Positions 1 to 7,616 of a DNA stretch of 15,820 nt are shown here, piece after piece. The notes beneath the pieces were generated by a model, which was not told the origin of the DNA, ran no database searches, and saw only the letters and a program-made list of their open reading frames with translations. The position numbers and the translations under genes were made by a program. Position 1 is the stretch's first letter. The number at the start of each line of letters is the position of its first letter. This stretch comes from Anaerolineales bacterium UBA3001 (GTDB taxonomy: Bacteria > Chloroflexota > Anaerolineae > Anaerolineales > UBA11657), in the NCBI GenBank assembly GCA_002346435.1, contig DDZT01000071.1, positions 1 through 15,820 on the forward strand, read 5' to 3'.

Positions 1-236
1 GTAAGCATAATTATCGGCACATCGGAATCACGCCGCAGCGCACGACATACAGAAAGACCATCCATTTCCGGAAGCATCAAATCTAACAATATTAGGTCAG
101 GACCTTCTTCTTTTGCCTGTTTTAAACCATCAAGTCCATTGTCAGATAGGATTACTTCATATCCCTCAGACTCTAATCCTGCTGACAATGCTTCGCGCAC
201 CGTGTCATCATCTTCCACTATTAATATTGTAGGCAT
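1..236 (-). CDS. Response regulator, receiver domain (partial, C-terminus off the left edge)
   Basis: Reading the minus strand from the ATG at 236 gives 78 full codons plus a 79th (Thr) cut by the window edge. They form the first two thirds of a CheY-like receiver domain. It begins MPTILIVEDDD, with the acidic metal-binding pair at about residues 8-10. The phosphoacceptor is D52 in LILLDLMLPEMDG, and VPIIMLT at residues 73-79 ends on the conserved Thr. The protein is a two-component regulator that would be phosphorylated by a histidine kinase. The style is that of OmpR/PhoB regulators, but the output domain lies outside the window, so the subfamily and targets cannot be told. No clear Shine-Dalgarno is visible before the ATG; a TATAGT hexamer lies on the minus strand at 259-254, about 17 bases upstream. 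It is divergent from the gene at 433. Confidence 0.93.
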   Translation of the reverse strand, partial: MPTILIVEDDDTVREALSAGLESEGYEVILSDNGLDGLKQAKEEGPDLILLDLMLPEMDGLSVCRALRRDSDVPIIML

Positions 237-432
237 CTCAAAATGTCCCGGTTACTATATGTATGTTCATGAGAAGTACATGATACCGCAGACTAGATGT
301 TTATGGATAGTTCACACGTCAATTCTGAAAACACAAATCCTATATTCATAACTTGCTGTCAAACAAATTGGTGTATATTAGCATGAGCGTGAACGATTAA
401 AACGTCTTGGATATTATAAAGAGGAACTTGGC
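237..432. other. Divergent intergenic region, no gene recognised
   Basis: This gap separates the response regulator (-) from the 106-residue gene (+), so it should hold promoters for both. On the minus strand a TATAGT (259-254) could be a -10 box for the regulator. On the plus strand a TATATT (374-379) and a TATTAT (412-417) are possible -10 boxes for the downstream gene, but neither has a convincing -35. Only short, weak inverted repeats are present. No RNA gene or riboswitch was recognised. Confidence 0.4.
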
Positions 433-753
433 ATGAATATAGATAATGCTATTGATGACATTGTTTTACTTGTACAGCGAGATGGACAACCACTTAAAGG
501 TCTTGGAATTAGGGATAAAAAAATTTATGTGCGTCTGAAGGGGTATGATAGCATCGGCCTGTGGGTAGAATTGCCAGATTATACTCTACCGCAACTTGCG
601 CATTCAGAATCAGGACCACAAGATGAGATCACAGCAGACGCGTGTGCATTAATTCCTTGGACAGCGATAGAAACAGTGGTGCATTTTCCTGATTTAGAAG
701 GCTTTGACTTCCCTAAACCAGAAGTTGACCAGCTTGGTTTTCAGAGTGAATAA
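433..753 (+). CDS. Uncharacterised 106-residue protein
   Basis: I do not recognise this family. The start is well supported: GAGGA at 421-425 lies 7 bases before the ATG. The protein is acidic, soluble, and has no signal peptide or membrane segment. Residues 1-50 look like a small beta-rich unit with alternating hydrophobic residues (DIVLLVQRDG, KKIYVRLKGYDSIGLWVEL). The C-terminal half has ALIPWTAIETVVHFPD followed by a Pro/Asp-rich tail. The stop is followed by 81 bases before the homoserine dehydrogenase remnant on the same strand. No function is proposed. The good ribosome-binding site and balanced composition argue that it is a real gene rather than a chance frame. Confidence 0.7.
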   Translation: MNIDNAIDDIVLLVQRDGQPLKGLGIRDKKIYVRLKGYDSIGLWVELPDYTLPQLAHSESGPQDEITADACALIPWTAIETVVHFPDLEGFDFPKPEVDQLGFQSE

Positions 754-834
754 GTGCTAGTATTTGCCCATATAAATTAAATGCATACAACAAATATCTA
801 GATCTCATTCTAGTAAAGATAACGTAGTGCAAAT

Positions 835-1023
835 ATGACGAACACTTACAGACTAGCACTAATTGGCTTTGGAAACGTAGGCCAAGGTCTAGCAAAAATC
901 CTTCTTGACCGTAGCTCATGGCTGGAAGAGAGATTTGATGCAAAATTTGTCATTGTAGCAATTAGTGATATGCACAAAGGTAGCTGCTATGATCCAGGAT
1001 GGGAAATAGGACTTATCTTCTAA
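835..1023 (+). pseudogene. hom: Truncated homoserine dehydrogenase, NAD-binding N-terminus only
   Basis: The 62-residue frame begins with a Rossmann fold as found at the N-terminus of homoserine dehydrogenase: LALIGFGNVGQGLAKIL at residues 7-23 contains the GxGxxG nucleotide loop. FVIVAISDMHKGSCYDP at residues 38-54 matches the family's second strand and following loop. After Pro54 the similarity stops and the frame closes eight residues later with two adjacent stops (TAATAA from 1021). The full enzyme is roughly 350 residues or more, so the catalytic and dimerisation parts are missing. I read the two other forward frames after codon 54 and neither resumes the family pattern, so this is not a simple one-base frameshift. 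The convergent ABC gene ends at 1039, so nothing of the rest can follow here. Most likely a remnant left by a deletion or rearrangement. A stand-alone short protein is possible but less likely. Confidence 0.65.
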
Positions 1024-1038
1024 TAAGACCTACTGACA

Positions 1039-2847
1039 CTAATTTTTTCCAATAGCCTCGATATACTCAAGCGACTGGTGTCGGAAGTACGTATTGTATA
1101 AATCAGCATAATGTCCAGAAGAACCCATTAAAGTACTATGATTGCCTCGTTCAATTATTTTCCCTTGGCGCATTACAATAATCACATCAGCTGAACGCAC
1201 TGTAGACAATCTATGAGCAATCAAAATGCTAGTACGGTTCTTGACTATCAAGTCTAGAGCCTCCTGAATCTGCGATTCAGTGAAAGGATCAACACTTGCT
1301 GTAGCCTCATCAAGCAAAAACAAGGTCGGATCTTGGAGTAGAACTCTATTCAAAGCCACCAGTTGTCGCTGACCTAAAGATAATCGAGAGCCGCGCTCAC
1401 CTACATCAGTTTTGATACCATCCGGAAGAGCGTATAGCCATTCTCCATCACCAATACTGTGAGCTACTTCCAATATGTCACTATCACTAGCTTCTGGACA
1501 AGCATAACGAATATTATCAGCCAAACTTCCGGAAAACAGAAATGGAGACTGTGATACTATGCCAATTTGACGTCGATAATCTTGCAAATCAAAGGTGCGG
1601 ATGTCTCTGCCACCAACACATATCAGTCCGCTCTGAAATTCGTAAAATCTTGCTAGCAATTTGACCAATGATGATTTGCCGGCTCCAGTATGTCCCACAA
1701 GAGCAATACTCTGGCCTGCATCAATTTGTAGGCTAAAATCGTTGAGAACTTGCTCATTTTTTTCATAATGAAAGTCCACTTTTTCAAATGTGATATCTCC
1801 AGGAATGAGAGTAGATCCAGTACTATCAGTTTGTAATACCATAGATTCTGCATCAATTAGGGCAAACACCCGTTCGGCCGCAGCTAATCCACCTTGAAAC
1901 TGGCTCCAGAATGCAGCTAGCTGCATGATAGGAAACCAGAAACGATCTACAGTTGATACGAAAAGATACCAGGCTCCAGCTGAAATTAGACCTATACCAG
2001 CAGCACGGCCACCTGCATATAACATTAACGCTACGCCTATACCCACTAGACCATGTAAAACTGGAAATACAGTTGAAAGTACCAACCCTCGCCGAAAGTT
2101 GATCCTATACGATTCTGTATTTACTGCAGAGAATTCTCCGTATATAGCCCCTTCCTGGCGAAAATTCTTTGCAACGCTAATTCCTGTGATGGCTTCCTGT
2201 ATAGCTGAATTTACGTTGGCCATAGCTCTAGTTCCTTGTCTAGTAACCTTACGGGCAATCTTTCTCCATCCTTTAACTAAATAAAATAACAGAGGAGAAA
2301 GAACCAACTGTAAACATGCCAAACGCCACTCGATTCCAAACAGCACAACTAGCAGTACCAGCACTACTGCTACCTGGTTAAGAATATCTCCAACCAGTCG
2401 CATAGTTTGACCAAATTCATGGGTGTCAGAAGTCACCCGGCTAATGACTTTGCCCGAGATATGTTCGTCATAAAATGCAAGATCATGAAATACCGCTGCT
2501 TTAAATGCGTTGCTACGCATCTCTAATACGACATCTCCTATCAGTGTATTAAAGCCCCGGAAACGTATGTAATTCAACACCCACACAACTACACCTAGGG
2601 CCATGATTATCGCTATCAATCTAATCAGTACAGCTTGCCCGCCGCCAGCTGCTATCTGATCTACTCCTTGTGCTACTAGCACAGGAAAAGCTGCGCTTAG
2701 TAGAGAAAGCAATATTAAAGATAGGACAACTGTGGCTAATCGAACTTTGTAAGGTTGAACGTAATGCCAGATTCTGCGAACTAAATCACTATCACTGTAG
2801 TGACGATCATAGGAGTCAGTAGCTAACCCACCAAAGACAGAGGTCAT
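1039..2847 (-). CDS. ABC exporter half-transporter with catalytic Glu and altered signature (subunit B)
   Basis: This 602-residue protein has an N-terminal six-helix membrane domain (about 35-330) and a C-terminal ATPase domain (about 350-590), the layout of type IV (MsbA/Sav1866-like) exporters. Visible motifs are A-loop Tyr361, Walker A GHTGAGKS 385-392, Q-loop Gln433, Walker B LFLLDE 509-514 with the catalytic Glu514, and H-loop His545. The signature reads LSLGQ (489-493) instead of LSGGQ. Its neighbour has the opposite set of changes, so the two should form a heterodimer with one full and one weakened ATP site, as known for TM287/288 and BmrCD. The ATG at 2847 lies one base after the neighbour's stop, with a GGAAAGGG ribosome-binding site inside the neighbour's last codons, so the two are translationally linked. 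The substrate cannot be told; drugs, lipids or peptides are all possible. Confidence 0.93.
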   Translation of the reverse strand: MTSVFGGLATDSYDRHYSDSDLVRRIWHYVQPYKVRLATVVLSLILLSLLSAAFPVLVAQGVDQIAAGGGQAVLIRLIAIIMALGVVVWVLNYIRFRGFNTLIGDVVLEMRSNAFKAAVFHDLAFYDEHISGKVISRVTSDTHEFGQTMRLVGDILNQVAVVLVLLVVLFGIEWRLACLQLVLSPLLFYLVKGWRKIARKVTRQGTRAMANVNSAIQEAITGISVAKNFRQEGAIYGEFSAVNTESYRINFRRGLVLSTVFPVLHGLVGIGVALMLYAGGRAAGIGLISAGAWYLFVSTVDRFWFPIMQLAAFWSQFQGGLAAAERVFALIDAESMVLQTDSTGSTLIPGDITFEKVDFHYEKNEQVLNDFSLQIDAGQSIALVGHTGAGKSSLVKLLARFYEFQSGLICVGGRDIRTFDLQDYRRQIGIVSQSPFLFSGSLADNIRYACPEASDSDILEVAHSIGDGEWLYALPDGIKTDVGERGSRLSLGQRQLVALNRVLLQDPTLFLLDEATASVDPFTESQIQEALDLIVKNRTSILIAHRLSTVRSADVIIVMRQGKIIERGNHSTLMGSSGHYADLYNTYFRHQSLEYIEAIGKN

Positions 2848-2848
2848 T

Positions 2849-4642
2849 TCAATTACCCTTTCCTGACAAATCTTGCTCGCCTATATAGTGAGAGAAGATA
2901 CGTTTATAGGCAAGCGAATTTTCCATGAGATCATCATGATTTCCAACATCTGTCACTTGACCCTGCCGAAGAACCACAATGAGATCAGCCCAGCGAATTT
3001 GGGATAAGCGATGTGTAATCAAGAATGTTGTACGACCCTTAGATGCCTCACGAATAGCACTCTGAATCTGGTCTTCAGTAGCACTATCAATCGCACTAGT
3101 AGAATCATCCAAAATCAGAATGCTTGGGTCCGTGAGAAAAGCACGGGCCAAAGCCAGGCGCTGACGCTGTCCCCCAGACAGTTTGGTGCCACGTTCACCT
3201 ATTATAGTTTTATACCCATTCTGGAAATCGAGAATGAAATCATGCGCCTGAGCTGCCCGGGCAGCTGTCTCAACCTGCGCCTGAGTAGCACCAGGCAATC
3301 CAAATGCTATATTTTCTGCAATACTACGTGAAAACAAGAACAGATCTTGCTCAATGATAGAAATTTGTTTTCTCAATGAAGATAGATTCCAATCACGCAC
3401 ATCTATGCCGTCAACGCTGACACTACCATTTTGCACATCATAAATTCGGTTTATAAGTTTGACCAAAGTCGATTTGCCAGAACCAGTTTGACCGACAAGC
3501 GCGATAGTTTGACCTGGAGCTGCACTAAACGAAACATTTTTTAGTACATTATTATCTGATGTATATCCAAATGACACATTATTGAATTTCACAGCACCAT
3601 TGACTACACCTTCATGACCATCCACATTCTCATCAAGTTTAGTTTCACCTGTAATCAGTTCCAACATACGTCGTGCTCCCGCTAGGCCTAACGCGACCTG
3701 AGAATAAGAAAATAAGGACACAAAAACTGGGAAACCCAATAAAGACAATAGTCCCATGTATGCCACTACATTCCCAACTGAGATAGCACCCGAACTAAAC
3801 AATGTCACCGCATGCCAGAAACCAAATGCATTCGCTAAACCCATTAGTAGTAATGGCATGAAACGCGCTTCTACACAACCTTGATCAACAAAAGCATCGC
3901 GGTATTCTTTTGCCTTTTGTAAGAACCGCTTAGTCTCAGACTCTTCTTGTGCAGCTCCCTTGACCGTCTCTACTCCATCTATCACTTGCGCAAGATGAGC
4001 ATTAAGTCCTCCAAATGTTCGTCTAACTCGCTCTGAAATAGGTCTTAACTCCGCCAAATACTGCCACAATGCAATTACATACAAAACCAAGAACGCAAGC
4101 GGTACTATCATGAGATCCGGATGTATATAGAAAGCAAAAATAGCCGGCATAAACAAAAAACTACCCGAACCAATTACCAGATTTAGACCAGGGTTAAACA
4201 TAAGATTAATCTCTCTCACATCGTTCGTTGCACGTGCCATTACATCTCCTACTGCATACATGTCGTGAAATGTCATACTCTTACCTATCAAGCTAGAATA
4301 TAATTCAGCGCGCGTATCACGCTCCATGCGCTGCCCTATTATCTCGGCTGAGATATTACGCATGAGAATTCCAACCGCTCGGGCTATCTGAGTCAAAACG
4401 ACCATGGCCGAAGACCATAGAAGATGGTCATAATCAGGTTTTGGTTGCGTTCTCACAAAAACATCAAAAGCTGTCCCTATTAGAACAGGTACCCATGCCG
4501 CAAGCGCAGCATTAGCAAATGATGGGATAATCATGCCAATTACTGACCAGATGTGACGCTTAGAATGTGACATCATCCAACTTAAGGCTGAACTCGTGTC
4601 GGTTTTTATCTGATCTTTTACTGAAAATTCACTATATGTCAT
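2849..4642 (-). CDS. ABC exporter half-transporter with canonical signature and Asp in place of catalytic Glu (subunit A)
   Basis: This is the first gene of the exporter pair, with a membrane domain followed by an ATPase domain. Counted from the ATG at 4642 (597 residues), the motifs are Walker A GQTGSGKS 384-391, Q-loop Gln432, LSGGQ 488-492, Walker B ILILDD 508-513 and H-loop His544. The residue after the Walker B Asp is Asp513, where active ATPases have Glu; such a site binds ATP but hydrolyses it poorly. Paired with the LSLGQ signature of the partner this makes the degenerate site, while its own LSGGQ completes the active site. The frame is open further upstream to a TTG at 4705 (618 residues). 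I prefer the ATG because the TTG has no Shine-Dalgarno and lies only 4 bases after a TATAAT box, probably upstream of the transcription start. The ATG also lacks a clear Shine-Dalgarno, so the start is not certain. Confidence 0.92.
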   Translation of the reverse strand: MTYSEFSVKDQIKTDTSSALSWMMSHSKRHIWSVIGMIIPSFANAALAAWVPVLIGTAFDVFVRTQPKPDYDHLLWSSAMVVLTQIARAVGILMRNISAEIIGQRMERDTRAELYSSLIGKSMTFHDMYAVGDVMARATNDVREINLMFNPGLNLVIGSGSFLFMPAIFAFYIHPDLMIVPLAFLVLYVIALWQYLAELRPISERVRRTFGGLNAHLAQVIDGVETVKGAAQEESETKRFLQKAKEYRDAFVDQGCVEARFMPLLLMGLANAFGFWHAVTLFSSGAISVGNVVAYMGLLSLLGFPVFVSLFSYSQVALGLAGARRMLELITGETKLDENVDGHEGVVNGAVKFNNVSFGYTSDNNVLKNVSFSAAPGQTIALVGQTGSGKSTLVKLINRIYDVQNGSVSVDGIDVRDWNLSSLRKQISIIEQDLFLFSRSIAENIAFGLPGATQAQVETAARAAQAHDFILDFQNGYKTIIGERGTKLSGGQRQRLALARAFLTDPSILILDDSTSAIDSATEDQIQSAIREASKGRTTFLITHRLSQIRWADLIVVLRQGQVTDVGNHDDLMENSLAYKRIFSHYIGEQDLSGKGN

Positions 4643-4709
4643 ATGATCACGTACATTCAAATAGGGACTTCTAGTAAAGCAATAGCGTCCAATGATGGAC
4701 GCCAAGTAA

Positions 4710-4739
4710 ATTATAGTCGATTAGCATCATGGATGTTAC
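4710..4739 (-). promoter_or_regulatory. Predicted promoter of the ABC exporter operon
   Basis: On the minus strand a perfect -10 hexamer TATAAT (4715-4710) follows GTAACA (4739-4734, four of six bases of TTGACA) with an 18-base spacer. The expected transcription start is near 4703, which favours the ATG at 4642 over the TTG at 4705 as the translation start. It shares the 60-base divergent region with the promoter of the glycosyltransferase gene. Confidence 0.5.
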
Positions 4740-4750
4740 TAACCACGCGG

Positions 4751-4756
4751 TATAAT
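4751..4756 (+). promoter_or_regulatory. Predicted -10 box giving a leaderless glycosyltransferase mRNA
   Basis: A perfect TATAAT lies only 8 bases before the ATG at 4765. Transcription would start at about 4763-4765, so the message would have little or no 5' leader and no room for a Shine-Dalgarno; none is seen. The -35 region is poor, with no good TTGACA at 16-18 bases. Confidence 0.45.
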
Positions 4757-4764
4757 CTGACTAA

Positions 4765-7545
4765 ATGCTCAAGAGAATAACCCTACCCTTATTAACTATT
4801 ATTACTTTAGCATCTGCGGTGCTGCGGTTCTATGACATAAATGCTATTCCACCTGGATTGCATTATGACATTGCTGCTAATGCCATTCTAGTAGAAGACA
4901 TAGCCTTTAAAGGTTTCAGACCAGTATTCATCAGTGCTTACACAGGCAAAGAAGTCCTATTCTTTTACTCAGCGGCAGCAATTTTTAAAATTATTGGGTC
5001 CTCAATATTTGCACTAAAATTCACAGCAGCTATATGGGGAACAATTACTATCCCAATAACATTTTTCGCTATTAGACAGGTACTCAAGCATCACCGACAT
5101 TCACACTTTATTGCAATTACAGTAGCTACATTTGTAGCTTTCTCTTTTACACATCTAGTGTGGTCAAGATTTGGTCTGCGTGCTATCACACAGCCAGCGA
5201 TACAAGCATTAGCAATCGGATTATTGTTTCGAGCACTAAGACATAATAAATCTAGGGATTTCTTGCTGTCAGGACTATTGCTTGGGCTTACATTTCACAC
5301 TTATTTAGCGGCAAGAGTACTACCTCTGGCATTGTTAATCAGCTGTTTGCCCATCGCTATATCATACTTCAATAAATCTCTCAGAAAACAATGGAAACTA
5401 CCATTAAGCGGTGATCTGGTGCAATTTGTATTAGGTTTACTAATCGTGATAATGCCACTGATATTGCACTTCTATCAACATCCTCAAGAGTTTCTTACTC
5501 GCATAAAGCAAGTTGGTCCAATCGCCGGAGAAACGGAATTGATAACAAAAGGAATAATAGGTGCACTAGGAATGCTGTTTGTTTCTGGAGAACCCTATGA
5601 TCGCTTCAATATTCCGGATAAAACATTGTTTGATCCAATAACAGCGAGTTTGTTTTTACTTGGTCTTTCGATCACAATTTGGAAGCTGGCAATATCTCTA
5701 AAAAGCAAGAGTACAAGCAATCCAATAAACACAGCAGCTATGTTGTTGCTTGTCGTCTGGCTGCCTGTTTTTCTGCTACCAACTGCATTGGCGGTACATG
5801 AAGTTTTCCCGTCCAACGTGCGTGCCTTTGGATTGTTTCCATTTATATTCGTTTTTCCCGCAATTGGATTGTTAACATTACTGGCGCCATTGGTATCCCG
5901 GTACAATACAGACCAACAAAAATCCAGCGTGTATATGTTTGCTATCGCAATCATATTTACCCTAACCTGTGCTACCACAGTGAAAGATTACTTTCATATT
6001 TGGGCAAAACAAGAGACGCAATATATAGTCAATGATGGCGATATAATGCACGCCGCAAAATATATCAACCGTAAGGACGGCAATTATAAAAACACATATG
6101 TTAGTGCAATTCATCACCAACATCCCACTATGGCTTATCTTGCTAATCGCTACGAAGACATAATGTGGCTGCGTGGCGGAGAAACACTAGTGATTCCATC
6201 GATGGGACCCATATTATATGTTTTCCCACAATCTGCGTTACCACCCGCAGACTGGATCTCGTCTTGGGAGTCAGCACTAGTTGCATCACCGACTGACACA
6301 TCCGGCAACTTAGATTTCCTTGCATATCATTTCAATACAACTACAGACATTCCACAACTAGAATTTCAATCAGTTTACGCAAAGCTTGGACAAGTTGCTG
6401 AAATCACTGGTTTCCGAATACCAGAATTACAAACCGAAGGTCATCTAAATGTAGATGTAAGAATTAATATTCTAAATTCAGATCAAAGCGACTATCGATT
6501 TGTAGCAGACCTAGTGGATATATGGGGATATCATTGGAGCCAAGGATTTAATGACAGCTTCCAGTCTACTCAATGGCAATCAGGAGATACGATTATTGTC
6601 CGTATACAAATACCTCGAATAACAGGAATGCCTCCTGGACAATACAATTTGGCTGTGACCATTTATTCTCCTAGCATCAACCAAACTCTGTCTTCTACAT
6701 CCCATGATGGCAAAGTATCTAGTACTACACAAATAGGGCCAATACAAGTCGTCACTTCAACACGCACCGACAACCCACCTATTCCTCAAAATGATAGATC
6801 AGACACATTCGGAAATCTTGAGCTATTTGGGTATGATCTATCTCAGCATGTATATAAACCAGGGGCTATTTTACCGCTATCTCTGTACTGGCGCTCTATC
6901 AACCCAACATCCCAAAATCAGAATGTCATTTTGATGTTGGACGAACATATAATAGACTCCTCCGAGCCTGTCAAAGGCACTTACCCTACTAGCAAATGGA
7001 CACCTGGGGAAATAGTCATTGATCATAGACATATTAGAATACCTAGGGAAACCACACCTGGGAAATACAACCTAGGTATTAAATATTCGTCAGCCAATGA
7101 ATCCATCGACAAAGTAATTTTGATGCCGATAGAAATTGAAAAGATAAATAGAGAGTGGAAAGCTACAATTCAAGAAAATCGCACTGACCATACAATAGGA
7201 AATGTATTCCAGCTAGTTGGATATAACACAAAGTTTGATCAACAATTCCGTATACAATTAAATTGGAAAAGTCTACAATTAACTAATATTGATTATACAG
7301 TTTTTGTACATGCTTTTAACGCGGACAATATATTAATAGGGCAGAGTGATAGTCAACCAGTAAACAACACATATTCAACTAGTTTGTGGATACCAAATGA
7401 ACATGTTGTAGATACTCATTCTATTGCACTTGACCCAGGAGAATATGACATAAAAATTGGCATGTATCTGCCAAACACAGGCGATCGTTTAACCCTAAAG
7501 AATGGTGCAGATGCGATCACTATAAATAATCTAATCATTCCATAA
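4765..7545 (+). CDS. PMT/ArnT-like (GT39-type) membrane glycosyltransferase with three C-terminal beta repeats
   Basis: The 926-residue protein has about 11-12 membrane helices in residues 5-404 and then a large tail expected outside the membrane. The N-terminus fits GT-C enzymes of the PMT/ArnT type, which move a sugar from a polyprenyl-phosphate carrier to a protein or lipid on the outer face. The first loop reads PPGLHYDIAANA (29-40), where Asp34 occupies the place of the catalytic acid; from memory many relatives have Asp-Glu there and this one has Asp-Ile. The tail carries three repeats sharing G-[NQ]-[VL]..G-[FY] (542-550, 683-690, 812-820), a Trp 54-55 residues later (W604, W745, W875), and PGxY (624, 765, 891). 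They are probably beta-sandwich domains for binding or acceptor recognition. The start is the first Met before the first helix. The likely donor is the product of the Dpm1-like enzyme at 8352. Sugar and acceptor are unknown. Confidence 0.85.
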   Translation: MLKRITLPLLTIITLASAVLRFYDINAIPPGLHYDIAANAILVEDIAFKGFRPVFISAYTGKEVLFFYSAAAIFKIIGSSIFALKFTAAIWGTITIPITFFAIRQVLKHHRHSHFIAITVATFVAFSFTHLVWSRFGLRAITQPAIQALAIGLLFRALRHNKSRDFLLSGLLLGLTFHTYLAARVLPLALLISCLPIAISYFNKSLRKQWKLPLSGDLVQFVLGLLIVIMPLILHFYQHPQEFLTRIKQVGPIAGETELITKGIIGALGMLFVSGEPYDRFNIPDKTLFDPITASLFLLGLSITIWKLAISLKSKSTSNPINTAAMLLLVVWLPVFLLPTALAVHEVFPSNVRAFGLFPFIFVFPAIGLLTLLAPLVSRYNTDQQKSSVYMFAIAIIFTLTCATTVKDYFHIWAKQETQYIVNDGDIMHAAKYINRKDGNYKNTYVSAIHHQHPTMAYLANRYEDIMWLRGGETLVIPSMGPILYVFPQSALPPADWISSWESALVASPTDTSGNLDFLAYHFNTTTDIPQLEFQSVYAKLGQVAEITGFRIPELQTEGHLNVDVRINILNSDQSDYRFVADLVDIWGYHWSQGFNDSFQSTQWQSGDTIIVRIQIPRITGMPPGQYNLAVTIYSPSINQTLSSTSHDGKVSSTTQIGPIQVVTSTRTDNPPIPQNDRSDTFGNLELFGYDLSQHVYKPGAILPLSLYWRSINPTSQNQNVILMLDEHIIDSSEPVKGTYPTSKWTPGEIVIDHRHIRIPRETTPGKYNLGIKYSSANESIDKVILMPIEIEKINREWKATIQENRTDHTIGNVFQLVGYNTKFDQQFRIQLNWKSLQLTNIDYTVFVHAFNADNILIGQSDSQPVNNTYSTSLWIPNEHVVDTHSIALDPGEYDIKIGMYLPNTGDRLTLKNGADAITINNLIIP

Positions 7546-7578
7546 AAAACGTCGGTCAATATCACTATACGTAGAATC

Positions 7579-7587
7579 TGTTAGAAT
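7579..7587 (+). promoter_or_regulatory. Possible extended -10 promoter before the prolyl isomerase
   Basis: TG-T-TAGAAT at 7579-7587 fits an extended -10 element (TGnTATAAT, one mismatch). Transcription would start near 7594 and leave a short leader containing the AAGGAAA ribosome-binding site (about 7603-7609) before the ATG at 7617. No good -35 is seen, which extended -10 promoters tolerate. It may begin the downstream transcription unit. Confidence 0.35.
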
Positions 7588-7616
7588 CACACCGATATGC
7601 AAAAGGAAATATAAAA

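Noticed and set aside
139..351. Plus-strand open frame of 70 codons
   Set aside because: It lies antisense over the response regulator start, whose receiver-domain motifs are clear on the minus strand, and its translation shows no recognisable pattern.
798..813. CTAGA/TCTAG repeat before the hom remnant as an operator or terminator
   Set aside because: Five pairs in AT-rich sequence is expected by chance, and nothing else supports a role.
713..943. Minus-strand open frame of 76 codons across the end of the 106-residue gene and the hom remnant
   Set aside because: It is antisense to two better-supported plus-strand features and has no family resemblance.
1925..2284. Plus-strand open frame of 119 codons inside the ABC gene
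   Set aside because: It is the shadow of the minus-strand ABC membrane domain; the real frame has a complete set of transporter motifs.
2849..4705. Longer form of the ABC subunit starting at TTG 4705
   Set aside because: There is no ribosome-binding site, and the TTG is 4 bases from a perfect -10 box, so it is probably not in the transcript. The ATG at 4642 is preferred, though not proven.
5595..5978. Minus-strand open frame of 127 codons inside the PMT-like gene
   Set aside because: It is antisense to membrane helices of a long intact gene and its composition gives no domain.
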